Source of the DNA: Sperchopsis tessellata
Lineage: Eukaryota > Arthropoda > Insecta > Coleoptera > Hydrophilidae
NCBI GenBank assembly: GCA_033557685.1
Contig: JAWQRN010000081.1
Coordinates: 1 to 40,429 of the forward strand
Direction: 5' to 3'
Length of the DNA stretch: 40,429 nt
A program made the translations under genes and the position numbers. Below the pieces are notes generated by a model. It saw only the letters and a list, made by a program, of their open reading frames with translations. It did no database searches and was not told the DNA's origin. Every line of letters starts with the position of its first letter. Position 1 is the first letter of the stretch. Below are positions 11,851 to 23,379 of this stretch, in pieces.

Positions 11851-12050
11851 TGTTTTAATTGTTTTACGTAGTATATTAATATACAAATTTACATTTTTTC
11901 CAGTATTGCAAGTGTTATTATATTTGTTGAAGACTTTCATACGTCATAATATTTGAGTCTTCCGTACTTCATATGTATTGTTTGTATTTTTTATTATTTT
12001 ATTTGACGTGCCTGTTACTTTATAACTTAAAGGTTAATATTATTATTATT
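10290..12050 (+). mobile_element. Non-LTR retrotransposon (jockey-like LINE), 5'-truncated
   Basis: LINEs insert by target-primed reverse transcription and are often cut short at the 5' end. This copy holds much of ORF2 from a linker upstream of the RT to the C-terminus, then an AT-rich 3' region ending in a short TAT/TTA repeat (about 12036-12050). LINEs of this group often end in such simple repeats, so this may be the true 3' end. The apurinic endonuclease domain is absent, consistent with 5' truncation. I saw no clear target-site duplication. Confidence 0.85.
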
Positions 12051-12187
12051 AAACAACTGACAGAGTTAATCAAAAATTTTCAAAAGTACTTTTTACTATA
12101 AAATGCTGGACATTAACTTAATTTCTTTTTAATTGAAAACATATTTAATTTCTACTCAAAATAGCTTGACAATGATATATTATTATA

Positions 12188-12440
12188 TAGGGTGACTGAA
12201 AAAATTGTAATTTATAGTAAAATTTAAAAATTGAAGGCAATACGTTAATAAAATTTATATCATATTCGGAAATATAAGATTCTTTTATAGTTGTGTTAAC
12301 AATTGATTAGTTATTATATTTTTGCTACCAAATTTATTGTGCATTATAATAAATTATCAAAGTGTCCTCCATTCACTGCTCTTATAAAATGGTTGCACAT
12401 GATTTCCTATTTCTTTTGGTGACAAATTTTGGACCTTAAA
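12188..12440 (-). pseudogene. C-terminal end of a DDE-type transposase
   Basis: On the minus strand one frame reads EIMCNHFIRAVNGGHFDNLL and then a stop (about 12353-12412). The ending 'cysteine, then NGGHF..LL' is typical of the last residues of a Tc1/mariner-related transposase group found widely in arthropods. About 160 bases further along the minus strand lies TTTTTTCAGTCACCCTA (the complement of TAGGGTGACTGAAAAAA, 12188-12204), a plausible 3' terminus. Upstream sequence to about 12870 shows only scattered resemblance, so the catalytic core is lost or unreadable. The assignment rests on one short motif. Confidence 0.4.
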
Positions 12441-13487
12441 TCTTATGTGGACTTGTTTGTATTTTAATGGCCACAAAACCTTTTTTCAGTTCATACATTT
12501 ATCTTTCGTGAATACGGAGTACGTCCTTATATTATTCCATTTGGATTTTCTTGACATCAACAAAGTTAACTGGATCTGTTAACGGTTCCATTCAAACAAA
12601 ATTAATTACTCGATTATTTCTCTTCCAAATCTTCTTCAGTTATAGTCACCTTCTAATAATTTTTGAACAAAGTTTACATTATTTTTATGTGACACTTTCA
12701 CTGCGTTCATTATTTCTTTGTAAGGAATTAATATATTTATAAAAATTTTCAGCAATACGTAGTGCTATACGCAATTTTTTTATCGCTATGCAAGGCATTG
12801 AGATGCCCAATTTTTGGAAAATATCTAACTTTTCCAATATATGGAATATTTTACTTAAAGTCGTCATTGATTGATGTTCGTCTAAATTTATCTAACCTTG
12901 AAAAGTTGAATAAACTTAAAAACTATATGTTTTAAAACAAGTTAATTTCATTAGAAATAAGAAATAACCCCAATTATATTCGTGAAGTTTAGAAAACATG
13001 TTATTTGAACATAATAGTGCCTAGTATTGTATTTTCGTGAAATATATAACACTTTATACCCATTTTATGAAAGCTATCATATATTGTAGATGTAAATAAT
13101 GGATAATATTTTTGTTTACATTATGTATATATTTCAGTGCTCTCAAAGAGATAACTTCCCCAGTATTTTCTGGATATTTTTATGATTCGTATATTTGTTA
13201 ATTTGTTTTTTTTTAATATCATACATGTTCTAAACATAAACATAACCTACAAAGTAAGTATACTACAATCATTTATCTAACGTAAGAGTCTCTTCTATAA
13301 CGTCATTTCGATATTCCTAGTACAGACAGCATCTGCGTTCAATACTAGACCATCGTTTCTTGCATCTCGCAGCAAGCATTTTATGCAGGTTCATCTATAT
13401 TTCGGATTAAAAATCTGAATATCCTTGCAGGACGTCGTATCTCTGGTCCTTACGGGCACGTAAAACTCTGTATTCCAGTCGCGTCTG
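12441..13487. other. Unassigned sequence, possibly the eroded body of the upstream transposon
   Basis: Two short frames (12551-12742 on plus, 12685-12867 on minus) overlap here. The minus one could be the decayed body of the transposase whose end lies at about 12353, but no motif supports that. The rest holds nothing recognised. Confidence 0.35.
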
Positions 13488-13706
13488 GTGAAATTCGTCG
13501 GCTGCAGTATTTTAAATCTTGTTTCGGCTGTTTGCAAACGGTGTGTACAGTCTTCTACTTATTCTCATTCCTCGTATATTGATGTTCGACGGTGTTTTAT
13601 CTGTCCACGGTCTGGTAACCACAGAGCAACAGAATTTCCTATCTCACAGTGCATTGTTTCACTGCTGCCAACTAAACAACAATCGCCTGAAATGACGGTT
13701 CATTAA
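13488..13706 (+). pseudogene. Possible LINE ORF1 (gag-like) zinc-knuckle fragment
   Basis: This 72-codon frame contains CKRCVQSSTYSHSSY and, 18 residues after its first cysteine, RCFICPRSGNHRATEFPISQ. That resembles paired CCHC knuckles of LINE ORF1 proteins (C-x2-C-x4-H-x4-C), with an extra residue before the histidine and F in place of the last cysteine of the second knuckle. The sequence is less AT-rich than its flanks. No RT follows it, so if genuine it is an isolated scrap. It could also be chance. Confidence 0.3.
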
Positions 13707-15239
13707 CTTTCATCCTTCTGTTGTGTGAACATTAAGATCTTGATCTTTTTTGATGTGTAGCGCTAACTAAATCTCTTTTTTGTTTGTTTCAGGTAAGGCA
13801 TCCATGCAATATTAGATGACTGGAAGTTGCTATGTATACTGTAAGTTATAGTTTTAGGATAACGGTATATTGTAGGTACAGCTTCCTAGTTAACATTAGG
13901 TCTGTATTATATCTGTGGACTTTTTATTTCGGTGATGATATTTCACTTTACATTATCAGTACGAGACGTTTCCTTTGCCAATACAGTTGTTCGTCACCTC
14001 TCGTGATCATTACTAAAGGCATCTTTCCCTCTGTTACTAATTTCACACTTAGTTCTTCAGTTCTGATATAGTGTAGTTTTTGTCAAATTAAAAATTACGT
14101 TGTTATTAAGGTGATTAAGTAAATGAGCTAAGAAGGACTGCATATATTTAAGTTAAAAATGCTGTAAATCACATTTCAATTATTTAACGCACCTTTTTTA
14201 AAATCTTTCGAATTAAAATACTATCTACTATTCCATTGGTACAAGGAATCATTAAAAACTTCTATTTTGCACTATATTTTCTTGCTATTTTCAAATTCCA
14301 TTTACAGTATATAGATAACAAAACTGCGCAAAACCAGAGATGATGAATTTATTGGAAAGGTAACAGATAAACCTAGAACAATGCTCATAGATGCTACAAC
14401 ATTAAGGAACTAAGTCTTACCCGTTTCGATGAAGCTCTTTAACACTAAATTTGTAAAAAATTTTGGTAATGAAGATATTGCAAGACTTTCTTCATAATCA
14501 GTAGTAAAAGTAAGTAAGCCAATAGGTACACAAAATAACTTTAAGTTACTCAAAATCTAACCGGTACATGAATAAAAGTAAAAACAGCAGTTCTCTCACG
14601 TTATTATGTAAACATTTAATTTTCTGACAGCTGTGAGAGACTTCTGCGGTGGGGAATATAAAAATTTACCGCAAACACCAGTTTTTCTTTCCCCACACGG
14701 GATGACTATTCTGGGAAAGTATAGTAATATCAAAATAACGACTTCCAGATTTTGGTGGATATAAGGTTAGAGGCCTCCTGGTAAGATTTAAATATTTTTG
14801 GAATGATGTTTGGATGTGTGTATCATTGTAAATCTTGTGAGAAAGATTGCGCAAATAATTTCGTATTTACAAGTTTTTTTATGGGTGTCATAAACTGATC
14901 AGATTTTCGGATATGTAGCTAGAATCGAAATGGTCTCTTTTTGACAGGTACCAATTTAGTGTTTCTCGTTTAATATGAAAGTTACTTGAACATGATTTAT
15001 TTTAATAAAAATATAAAATATTCATAGTGCTATAATCCATCGAAAAAATCATGATAACCGAATGAAATATAAGTGAGTTATAAATGACTTCTATTTAAAA
15101 TAATATTTCTATATATAACCATAAAATAAGTGTGGCGGTGATCGGTTCATACTCGTGCTATCTGGCAATAGATTAATCAACTTGTTATTTCAGTTTTAAC
15201 ATTTATACTTTTGTTCAATTTTATTCATTACAGAAAAAA
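13707..15239. other. Unassigned AT-rich sequence
   Basis: Two short frames (13832-14071 on plus, 14666-14854 on minus) have no recognised motif. No repeat is evident. Confidence 0.45.
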
Positions 15240-16390
15240 GTTTAGTAATGTCTTCTATTACAAATTTTTACATCCTACAACGTCTTTTCTTCGTTGGTGG
15301 TTCTAGAAATTTGCTTGAAAATAGTGGTGCTTTTAAATGTTCAGTATAATGATACAATTCTTGTATGAAAGTTTTACTTTTATGTAATATTTGGTCTCAA
15401 TTTCCATTCATAGATATCCATGCTATGAAAGCATTTATTACACTAACATCTACCATATTGTAAATGTCAGCTAGTGGCCATCTTGTCATTCTTTTCGCGC
15501 TATAACTCCTAGCCGTTTTATCCATTGTGTCGACGCCACCTTTAGTTTTATTGTAATGGAGGATGACTTTTGTCATGTTATGTAATGTTCTAAGCAGGGT
15601 AATAGCCTTTCCTATCTTTGAACAGTATGAAATGTTATCTTGAAAATATTTGGAACTTGTAAAACAACTGACCAATTTTGGTTTAATTTACTATATTGTA
15701 CCAATGAGTGTTAATGTTTTTTTTTTAAATAGCAAGTGAATAGGATGTAAACAAATTTTCAAAAGTTATATTTCGTCCAGATTTTTCTATATTCTTTAGT
15801 AATCAGTGTATACTCCCCATTTCCATGCATATGAAGTAATACTGTCACAAATCGCCCTTATTTTTTTTACCATATCTACCTGGTTTAGATGGTATATATT
15901 ATCGAAATGGGCATTTAGCTCGAAAAGTTACTAACTGCTCATCCAGGTGACATACTCCATCTTATATTCATTCCACTTTTCAAAACACTCACGAATTGGT
16001 TGTAGTTTGTCCATAGACCTATTATTTCTTCTCCGGACAGCATCATCAAATCTTATTACTCGCAAAATGTTTTGAAATTTAGTACCACTCATAATATCAT
16101 TGAAGTTTTCGTTCATTATTTGTAATCCATAGTTGAGATTTATTCATTTTTAGATTTATAAACGCCAATAAATATAAGTACTCCCAATAATTTTTTAATT
16201 CAATTTCATCAAGTGGTTTACATTTCTTTCCAACAACATTAGTCCATTTGATAATAATTCCATCAATGGTTTTCTAGAATTAATTAGAAATTCAAAATAT
16301 AAGTTGTCAACCTCTCGGTTGACATATCGTGTGGGCCCTGATTTGTCATGATAATTATTTTCTTGGCCACGTCGACAATGAGACAATGTC
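15240..16390 (-). pseudogene. piggyBac transposase remnant D
   Basis: piggyBac transposases cut and paste at TTAA sites using a DDD catalytic centre. Reading on the minus strand: KSGPTRYVNREVDNLYF (about 16355-16290); IIIKWTNVVGKKCKPLDEIE in a shifted frame; MSGTKFQNILRVIRFDD and NNRSMDKLQPIRECFEKWNE (16095-15970); LDEQLVTFRAKCPF with the first catalytic D (about 15950-15905); IRAICDSITSYAWKWGVYTD (about 15860-15800); GRNITFENLFTSY, where the second catalytic D is E; YNKTKGGVDTMDKTARSYSA with the third D (about 15560-15500); RWPLADIYNMVDVSVINAFI; and a basic end, FLEPPTKKRRCRM. Stops and frameshifts are frequent. The terminal cysteine-rich domain is truncated. Terminal repeats with TTAA were not identified. 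Confidence 0.92.
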
Positions 16391-16531
16391 AGTGGATTTT
16401 CGTATCATTCTTGCTTATTTTTAGAAATAAGCGTTAAATTTTGTTTGCTGCTAGTTGTAACTTCACAAATTAGTTTATAAATAAAATGAATATAACAGTC
16501 CGTTGGGGAAGTTAGTAATTATTTGCATCCG

Positions 16532-16553
16532 ACCAGGTCTAGCGGAGCCTGGT
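16532..16553. repeat. Hairpin 5' of piggyBac remnant D
   Basis: ACCAGG (16532-16537) pairs perfectly with CCTGGT (16548-16553) around a 10-nt loop. It sits about 150 bases outside the N-terminal end of remnant D, in a short GC-richer patch. It may be a subterminal palindrome of that element. Confidence 0.6.
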
Positions 16554-19500
16554 GGTGGTAGCCTGCGATAGAAACTAGTTCATACCCAAAAAATTTTATT
16601 AAAAATATTTTCTAATTAAAAATATGAAACAATTCAATGTGTCAGTAAAATGAAATCTTATTTGGCTCCATCAGACCCACTCTAAGTTCATTTGACAATA
16701 TAATGGGAAAACCTAAATGTGGTACCTTTCTTTGACATCATGTTCGTAATACTTTAAAATACAAACAAAACCTTAAAAATATAATTAAGAAACTCAAAAT
16801 GACGAAAACAAAATTAAAATAGAAGAAGCCTCACAAATAACTATAAGACTTTAAACAAACAATATAAAACAACATTAGTGAATATAAAATTAAAGATTTA
16901 AAGTCGATACATTGATATATACAATATAACGTCAATAACAATTGGTTCTGCTATACAAATTGAGTCATTTACATGGGGTTAAAAACCTGAGAGACTTTTT
17001 TTTTAATTATCCATGAAGATGTTCTCTAGAGACCCAACCTGTCGTAGTAAATTTAACTTAAATTACCAGGTAAATTACAAAAAAAAAAGATTTATTTTTT
17101 CCTAATGTTATTATAAGTAATTGATGTGCTTGTTTTAGGCCAACCTTTGGTAAATTTTATTCATTATGTGCAGTCGTAACAGCGTTTTGTTAATCGAATC
17201 GGTTCATTGCTTATTCCTCACGTTCTTATTCATAACTAGAGTTGTTTAATTTTAATTTTAACGCACAACCAAGTTAACCCATACAAAAGCAGTAAAGAAT
17301 GGCTGAAGTTGCTGCAGTTTTATTGGGTTCTTTTTTGTGCGACTGTTTTAGATGTATTACTAATCAGGAAAGAGAGTTCTTTGAACCGATTGCCAATATT
17401 TTACCAGTCGTAAACTTGAAATAAAACAATGCAACATTATATTTGGAATTGCGGCTGAAACAGTTTGAGGGTATATGTATGGGCAACATATTATTATTTA
17501 AAGTATTATAAATACAATGTTGTCAAACATATGTAGCATTATGTACAATGTTTGATTTACATAGTTATATCAAACAGAAATTATATTGAACGTATATTAC
17601 ATCATGGATTCCATCATTTTCATCGAGGGTACACTAAAAATATAGTACTCTTAATAAATTGTCGAGAATCTTATGTTGATTTTACCGATTTCTTTCACAC
17701 TAACTGTTAAATTGGAGATCATATCAAACAATGGAATTACATAGCGAGAGTTCCTGCACAAAGGTCGGAAATGGATTATTAATAAAATGCAAAACCAAGA
17801 AACAATTGCACTGGAAGTATAGTTTTTTAATAGTAGTAAATAAAATATATGCTTGTAAAACATTGTTCTACAATGTACTTGAAACATCCGTTGACCACTG
17901 CTTGATTAAAAACTAGAACGGCAGGAATTTTGCAGCCAAATAGAAGAGGGCGGTATAAACTAATATTACTCAAAATAATACCAGCATCAGAGACCACATT
18001 AATCTCTTTCCGCTGAAGTCTTATCAATATACCAGAAAGAAAGTGTAATAAAATGTATTTGGAAGAAAGGTTTACCATTTCCAAAATGGCATCGATTTCA
18101 TCTTGAATATATGCAGCAAAGAAACAAAAAAACAAGTTGTCATTCAGAGGCGTCAGTATAGAGAAGTTGAAACTTCAGAATTTAATATTACATTTTTTAA
18201 AAAGAATGCAAGAAAGTTAAAGGATTTGGTTAAATATTTGGCGATTAACGACAAAAGGGAAAATTCAGCTTGCTAAATGTGTAAAAGGTTATTATTGCCC
18301 CAACATCTAAGGTCAGTACTTTTTATTACAAAAGTAGGTTGGCAACGTATAATTTTACTGTATGCGATATGGGTAACCATGAAGGACATTGTTTTGTGTT
18401 GAACAAATTAGTAGCAAAGTGAGGTTCAAACGTTATATGTAGATAGATGTATTTTACAACCCAAAAAGATAAAGGTGTCATTAGCCTAATTTCGTACTCT
18501 GGCAACTGTCGGGGTCAGCTTTAATTGGACATTACACAATAAAGGTGAGAGCATGCATAAACAATAGTTAAGATGTTAACTTTTGGCGCTCTTCTCCCGA
18601 CCAAATGAAAATTTTTCTGTAGAGCCAAAAATTATAGACTTACAAAAGACTCATCGGCCTACTATACTTGCTGAAAAACACTTTCTATTGAATCGAAAAA
18701 AATTTAACAACTTTTATTTTGCTCTCAATTCACCAGAAAGAAGATTTTCTTGAAGAAAACTCAAGTGATTCAAATAAACTACCAATTATACTTTTTGTTT
18801 GGAATTCTTTGGAAATGTATAACTATTTTGAAATTAAATTCCTGGTAATATTGCGACAAACTGAAAATTGTACTAGTATGTTTACTTTTTCCTCAAGAGT
18901 TTACTAGTAAGTGATAATTTGAAAAAAATGTCTCTTTGAAGTAATTAACTCATAGGTATCTTTTAAACGGGCAAATAAAACTAAATCAGAAATAAAAAGT
19001 TTTGAGTTTATACCTATTTTCTTTGAAAATATGACTGTCAAACTTTAAATTATTTTTTCTCATTTTGCAAAGAATGTTATGTACAAGATTTTGCAGCAGA
19101 TATCGATAAAAAGGAAATAGTCATCCATATTATTTCTATACACCGATTATTACATCCATCCTTGTAGCGATTTTTTTTGAGTTTTCAAACTTTACCTAGC
19201 TTGTCATGTTCACAAATTTTGCCCCTTAAGATCCGTTGTACCTTATGCATGTTGTTTTCCTGTCCTGTTTGTTGATAGGAGACTCAAAAATATCCTGAAC
19301 TTCACTCCTACGCTCAGCATCAGAAACACCTTGGTGTTTTTCATATACTTAACGTATGCAATATTTTCGATCTTTTTAACTTTGATGGGCACTTTGGCTT
19401 TTTATGTTTTCTTATTCGGTAATGATGATGGTGTATCAGTAGTTTTGAGCATTTCAGTGTACAGCAGTCCGAAATAAATTGTTGATTTAAACTTCACCAA

Positions 19501-20833
19501 ACTTATTATATTTTCCAGAAGAATGTGAAAAAAAACGTGTTGTGAGAAAAATGAGGTGGGAAGTTAATGGTGTTCCTTATGTACCGTAGAAAATAAATGA
19601 TATATTGGTTAATAATCAGCTCATTAATGATAAATATTTTATTCAATAGGATTGAAGTTTTCAACTCGCTACGTCTAGCAAGAGTTTAAATGATGTTCTA
19701 TATTACTTTTTCAACATTTCTCGTTCTGTGCTGTGCCTGCTCTTCTCCATTGTTTTGTTTCATTAATTATTTATATAATTTAAGCCCACAATTTACTTTC
19801 CGCAACGAAATATGTGGGCAATAACTGTTCACCGAACAAATTCGAGGACCTTTATAAATATTTAACAACAACGAACGGCCGCAAAAAATGTAATGTAATA
19901 TTCACATTGTTATGTTGGAACCAGACACAAACATAAATTCCTAATTACGATCCGACTATCACATTTAATATTATTTCGCGCTCACAATAACGGCATATTG
20001 TGAAGAGGATTATATTATGTTTGCAAAATGGGAGAAAATGTGAATTTATTTATATACGTTTGTCTCTGACGTGGTTCGATAATTTTAAAGCTGATCTCTC
20101 AGTTCTTCAGTTTTGATATTGCAAAGCAGATAGCTCAACGTTCTTGGCAAATATTTAAACAAACCGCACTTTGCGATATATCCCACCGTATTTATATGAT
20201 GATGCCCTTCTCAAAATGGCTCTACAGATTTGTTGACCATGGACTTGACCTGCGACTTTTCGCAAACAAAGTGGCGAGCGAGGTAGTTTGAATTTAGTTG
20301 AAGGTCAGTTTACACACGCACTCCTAATCCTCTGTTAATTCTCCACTTCAGTCGAAACATTAAGCCATGATATATATGTTGCCTTAACAGTCTGAGAGTA
20401 CAAGGGTTGTAGTATTTAATATTATGAGTTAAGGTCAAGGGGAACTTTTAGCTGTTACTTACTTGAAATTCGTGTTTCACCGAAAACTGTTGCTAGACCT
20501 AAGTAAACAAGTCAAACATAATGTAAATAATAAAATCCTCCCTCATTGGTCACTTAACTACATACGGCCTTGTGTATCATGTCCTACGCTCTTAATTGAA
20601 GCGGGCGACAAATAAAAATGTTGGGTGCATCTTCGCAGGTTACAAACTATTCTGGGTTTGTAAAAGGGATGCAATATGTGTGTGTATTGACCACGTGATT
20701 ATGATCTGTGTGTTAAGTGTGTAATTCTTGTTAAAAGGAATTTGTTGTAGTGTGTGGAATTTAAGGGGATTATCATCTGCATTAAATTTGTTTCTGTGTT
20801 ATGACATTTGAGTGTGGCATTTTTTCTAGTATA
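16554..20833. other. Unassigned AT-rich sequence
   Basis: No family is recognised over more than 4 kb. The minus strand holds a 102-codon frame (17827-18135) with hydrophobic stretches (KYILLHFLSGILIRL and later IYFIYYY), followed by a second hydrophobic frame (17651-17887). These could be remnants of a membrane protein or chance in AT-rich DNA. Patches at about 19800-20000 and 20200-20300 are less AT-rich and contain CAACGAACGGCCGCAAAAAA and TATTATTTCGCGCTCACAAT; they may be unique, constrained sequence, but nothing shows a function. Confidence 0.4.
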
Positions 20834-20854
20834 CAGTATAGTCTTTTTTATGCG
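20834..20854 (+). repeat. Tigger left terminal inverted repeat
   Basis: The 21 bases from 20834 match the complement of the right end, apart from mismatches in the first ten positions and one extra T in the T-run. It is flanked on the outside by TA. Confidence 0.88.
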
Positions 20855-21041
20855 GTAGATTCCGTTCCACAGAAAACCGCATATAAAAATATCGCACAAA
20901 AAAGACAGCTTACGTTATAATACTAGGGATAAGTGAAGAAAATGTATTTTTTAATTTTTCCCCTCTGACAGTGTAATCCTTTGCAATGATGATTTTATTA
21001 ATTTCTTAAGTTCGCGATATCCAGGGATACAATTCTTTAGC

Positions 21042-22486
21042 TCACGTTGGAATTTTAAGACTTGTTCTGAATTTGTGTCTTAACAAGAAAATGATTTTCA
21101 AATTTACTACAAAGTTGAAGACCTTCTCTAACAGTATTTGCATTGAGGGGACAAGTTCTTCTTCCACTTCACTATCGTTTTCTGGATGTTCGATGGTATG
21201 TAATGTTATACCATTAATATCATCATCACTTAAGGCATTATCCACAAGCAGTTCGTAGACATTATTCTCGTTAAAGGTATAAAAACCTTTTCTACCAATT
21301 TCATGTGCCAAAGTAATAATTTCAGTTAATACTGTCGATGTTTGATTTGTTGCATTGTTTCAATACATCCAGGCCACGCTGCTTTCCAGCAGGCATTTGA
21401 ATTGTGTGGTCTTATTTGAACGATAGCAGATTCAGCATGATTTAAGCAGTTCAAAATATAATTTTTCCAAACATCAGTTACAGTTATTGACACATTTTCT
21501 AGTTTATCCAAAATAAATTAATAAGTGCACTTAATGTATTATATTTTAAAAGTAGCAATTATGCCTTGATCTAATTACTGTATAATGTTTAGGGTGGAGA
21601 AACACTAACTGCACATTTGGATGTTCTAAATGACCTGGTGCATTATCAACAATTAATAGAACTTTAAAATCTCGAGCTTTCTTCTTTATATATGTTTAAA
21701 CTTCTGGTATAAAGCAATCATTAATACAGCAGTTGTCACCCAGGCCCTTTTATTAGCCATCCAATGTACCAGTAGCTTTTCTAGATATTTACCTTGTAGC
21801 GCACGTGGTCTTAAAGATCGATTTACTAGGAGGGGTTTCAACATTTCATCTCCTGATGCACTTCTACAAAGTAACAATGTTACTCGATCTTTGGCTGCTT
21901 TAAACCCGTCTGCTTTTTTCTCAGACTTTGCTTTAAAAGATCGACTAGGAATTTTTTTTTCAAAACCATCCTGCTCGTCAGCGTTAAACACTTGATCTGG
22001 GCAATATACACCATCTTTAAAAATTTTGTTTAACTTTTCAGGAAAAATGTTTGGCTGTTTCTTCATCTGCTGTTACAACCTCACCTGTAATCTGAAAATA
22101 AAAAAAAACAGTTAACCATGCTTTGCTAGCCGAAAACTATTTATCGATCTGGAAAGCGGAAGTAGATGGCTCCGATTGCTTCATCTATTCATAAAAGAGA
22201 AGAGCTTTTTGTGTAATTAACTAACCACTTATAGGAATTCTTCTTTGAGTTAAATCTTCAATCACAATTAATAATCTCATCAGTATAACGATAATTTGGC
22301 ACTTAGTTTTGCTAGAACCGATTTTCTAAATGCAATTTCATTCATTTTAATGGCTCTGATAGTAAATTCGCCTAAACTAAAATGTGTACCAATTGCTGTA
22401 GATCCTTCTCGTTTTGCTAAGCAATCTAAAATTGCAATTTTCATTTTCAAAAAAATTGCTTTTCTTTGGTGCTTACTTTTCTCCAA
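21042..22486 (-). pseudogene. Tigger transposase (CENP-B/DDE family), broken
   Basis: The N-terminal CENP-B-like helix-turn-helix reads KIAILDCLAKREGSTAIGTH and IRAIKMNEIAFRKSVLAKLS (22450-22310). A degraded second DNA-binding region follows with EDLTQRRIPISG and several stops. The catalytic domain has QVFNADEQDGFEKKIPSRSF with the first D (about 21990-21945), FKAAKDRVTLLLCRSASGDE, VHWMANKRAWVTTAVL, LLIVDNAPGHLEHPNVQL with the second D in another frame (about 21665-21610), and LDQGIIATFK with the third D (about 21575-21545) after a stop. Then come DKLENVSITVTDVWKNYILN, HNSNACWKAAWPGCIE and a C-terminal acidic part (NALSDDDINGITL). So all three catalytic aspartates are still readable, but in different frames. 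Confidence 0.93.
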
Positions 22487-22750
22487 TGGGCTATAATTAA
22501 ATTTTTCAAATAAAAATTAGCAAAATGTAGATTTACGTTATTCAAAAGGCAAACAGTACTCACTTGCAAAATTTTATATTACACATCACAAACACTCACT
22601 GCTTACATGTACACTATTTAAATGCGAAAGTCAGAATATACATACTCATTAAAAATGTGAATCACTGAAATACACTATTGTAAATGTACATATACAATGA
22701 GGAACCCCCGAGAAGTGGAAAAAGGAATGCACCGCATAACTTCAAAACCG

Positions 22751-23332
22751 ACAGGTTGGCAAAAGCGGCTGCATTAAATGGAGTTATGGAACACTTAATT
22801 TTGCTGAGCGATTTGCCGGGTATTCTTAGAAACAACATTTGGGAAAAAATGAATTTTTAGGACTCTATTAGTCAATTCAAAGAAAAGTATTCACATCCCC
22901 TTGGTTTTTGAATGCTAGAATGGATAGGAAGAAAATTCCTCAGGTCATAAGAATGAGACTGAATCCCGGATTTTTTCCGAGTCATTTGTACAGGCTCAAA
23001 GTAGTTAATACTCAGTATTGCACGTGCGACTTTGAAACGGTAGCAGACTTTCCTCACATCATTGAGATTTGTCCTAAATATTACAACCAACAGGTATCTA
23101 TAAGAGAAAAACTCGAGATCCTTGGCATACTCCTTGATTCTCATCATATTCTTGCGTCAAAGTCAACTGCTTATAACGTATTATGCAATTTCCTACAATC
23201 TTGTGGACTACTAATATAAACAGAACAATTTAGTGAAACATTTTTTCATTAGTGTTGATAGTCTCATATTTCTGAGATGGCCAGAAGGGATTGTATAATC
23301 CAATAGCGGCCAAAATTATACAAAAAAATTAA
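22751..23332 (+). mobile_element. LINE fragment nested in the Tigger
   Basis: This 582-bp insertion is bounded by perfect 13-bp direct repeats, AACTTCAAAACCG, at 22738-22750 and 23333-23345. Its 3' end is A-rich (ACAAAAAAATTAA). These are the marks of target-primed reverse transcription: a 5'-truncated element with a target-site duplication and an A-rich tail. The repeat sequence itself belongs to the Tigger subterminal region, and joining its flanks restores a normal Tigger end. The insertion is therefore younger than the Tigger. Confidence 0.9.
22908..23219 (+). pseudogene. C-terminal end of LINE ORF2
   Basis: The 103-codon frame reads MRLNPGFFPSHLYRLKVV, then CTCDFETVADFPHIIEICPK. This matches the C-terminal cysteine/histidine region after the RT of many LINEs (C-x-C, then H-x4-C), where a 'few-residue gap, cysteine pair, histidine, cysteine' follows a block of the type R.R....FP.HLYR. 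It ends at TAA near 23217-23219, just before the A-rich tail. Upstream bases 22880-22910 add FLNARMDRKKIPQ in the same frame. It is only the tail of ORF2, so clade assignment is unsafe; it is not the same family as 10290-12050 by eye. Confidence 0.75.
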
Positions 23333-23357
23333 AACTTCAAAACCGCATTAAAAAATA

Positions 23358-23377
23358 CGCATAAAAAGACTTGACGG
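23358..23377 (-). repeat. Tigger right terminal inverted repeat
   Basis: The complement of this stretch reads CCGTCAAGTCTTTTTATGCG and pairs with the left end at 20834. TA follows at 23378-23379, completing the target duplication. Confidence 0.88.
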
Positions 23378-23379
23378 TA

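Larger units (their letters stand above)
20834..23377 (-). mobile_element. Tigger (pogo-type) DNA transposon, both ends present
   Basis: Pogo/Tigger elements duplicate a TA and encode a CENP-B-related transposase. The left end is CAGTATAGTCTTTTTTATGC from 20834, preceded by TA (20832-20833). The right end, read inward on the minus strand, is CCGTCAAGTCTTTTTATGCG from 23377, followed by TA (23378-23379). Subterminal AAAACCGCAT motifs occur near both ends. The transposase lies on the minus strand. A LINE fragment (22751-23332) interrupts the element. Removing it and one copy of its 13-bp duplication leaves about 1.95 kb, somewhat shorter than many autonomous Tiggers, consistent with internal deletions. 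Confidence 0.9.

Noticed and set aside
18335..18352. AGGTTGGCAACGTATAAT, similar to an irritans-type mariner terminus
   Set aside because: Only about 12 bases fit, no matching inverted end was found, and no transposase sequence lies nearby.
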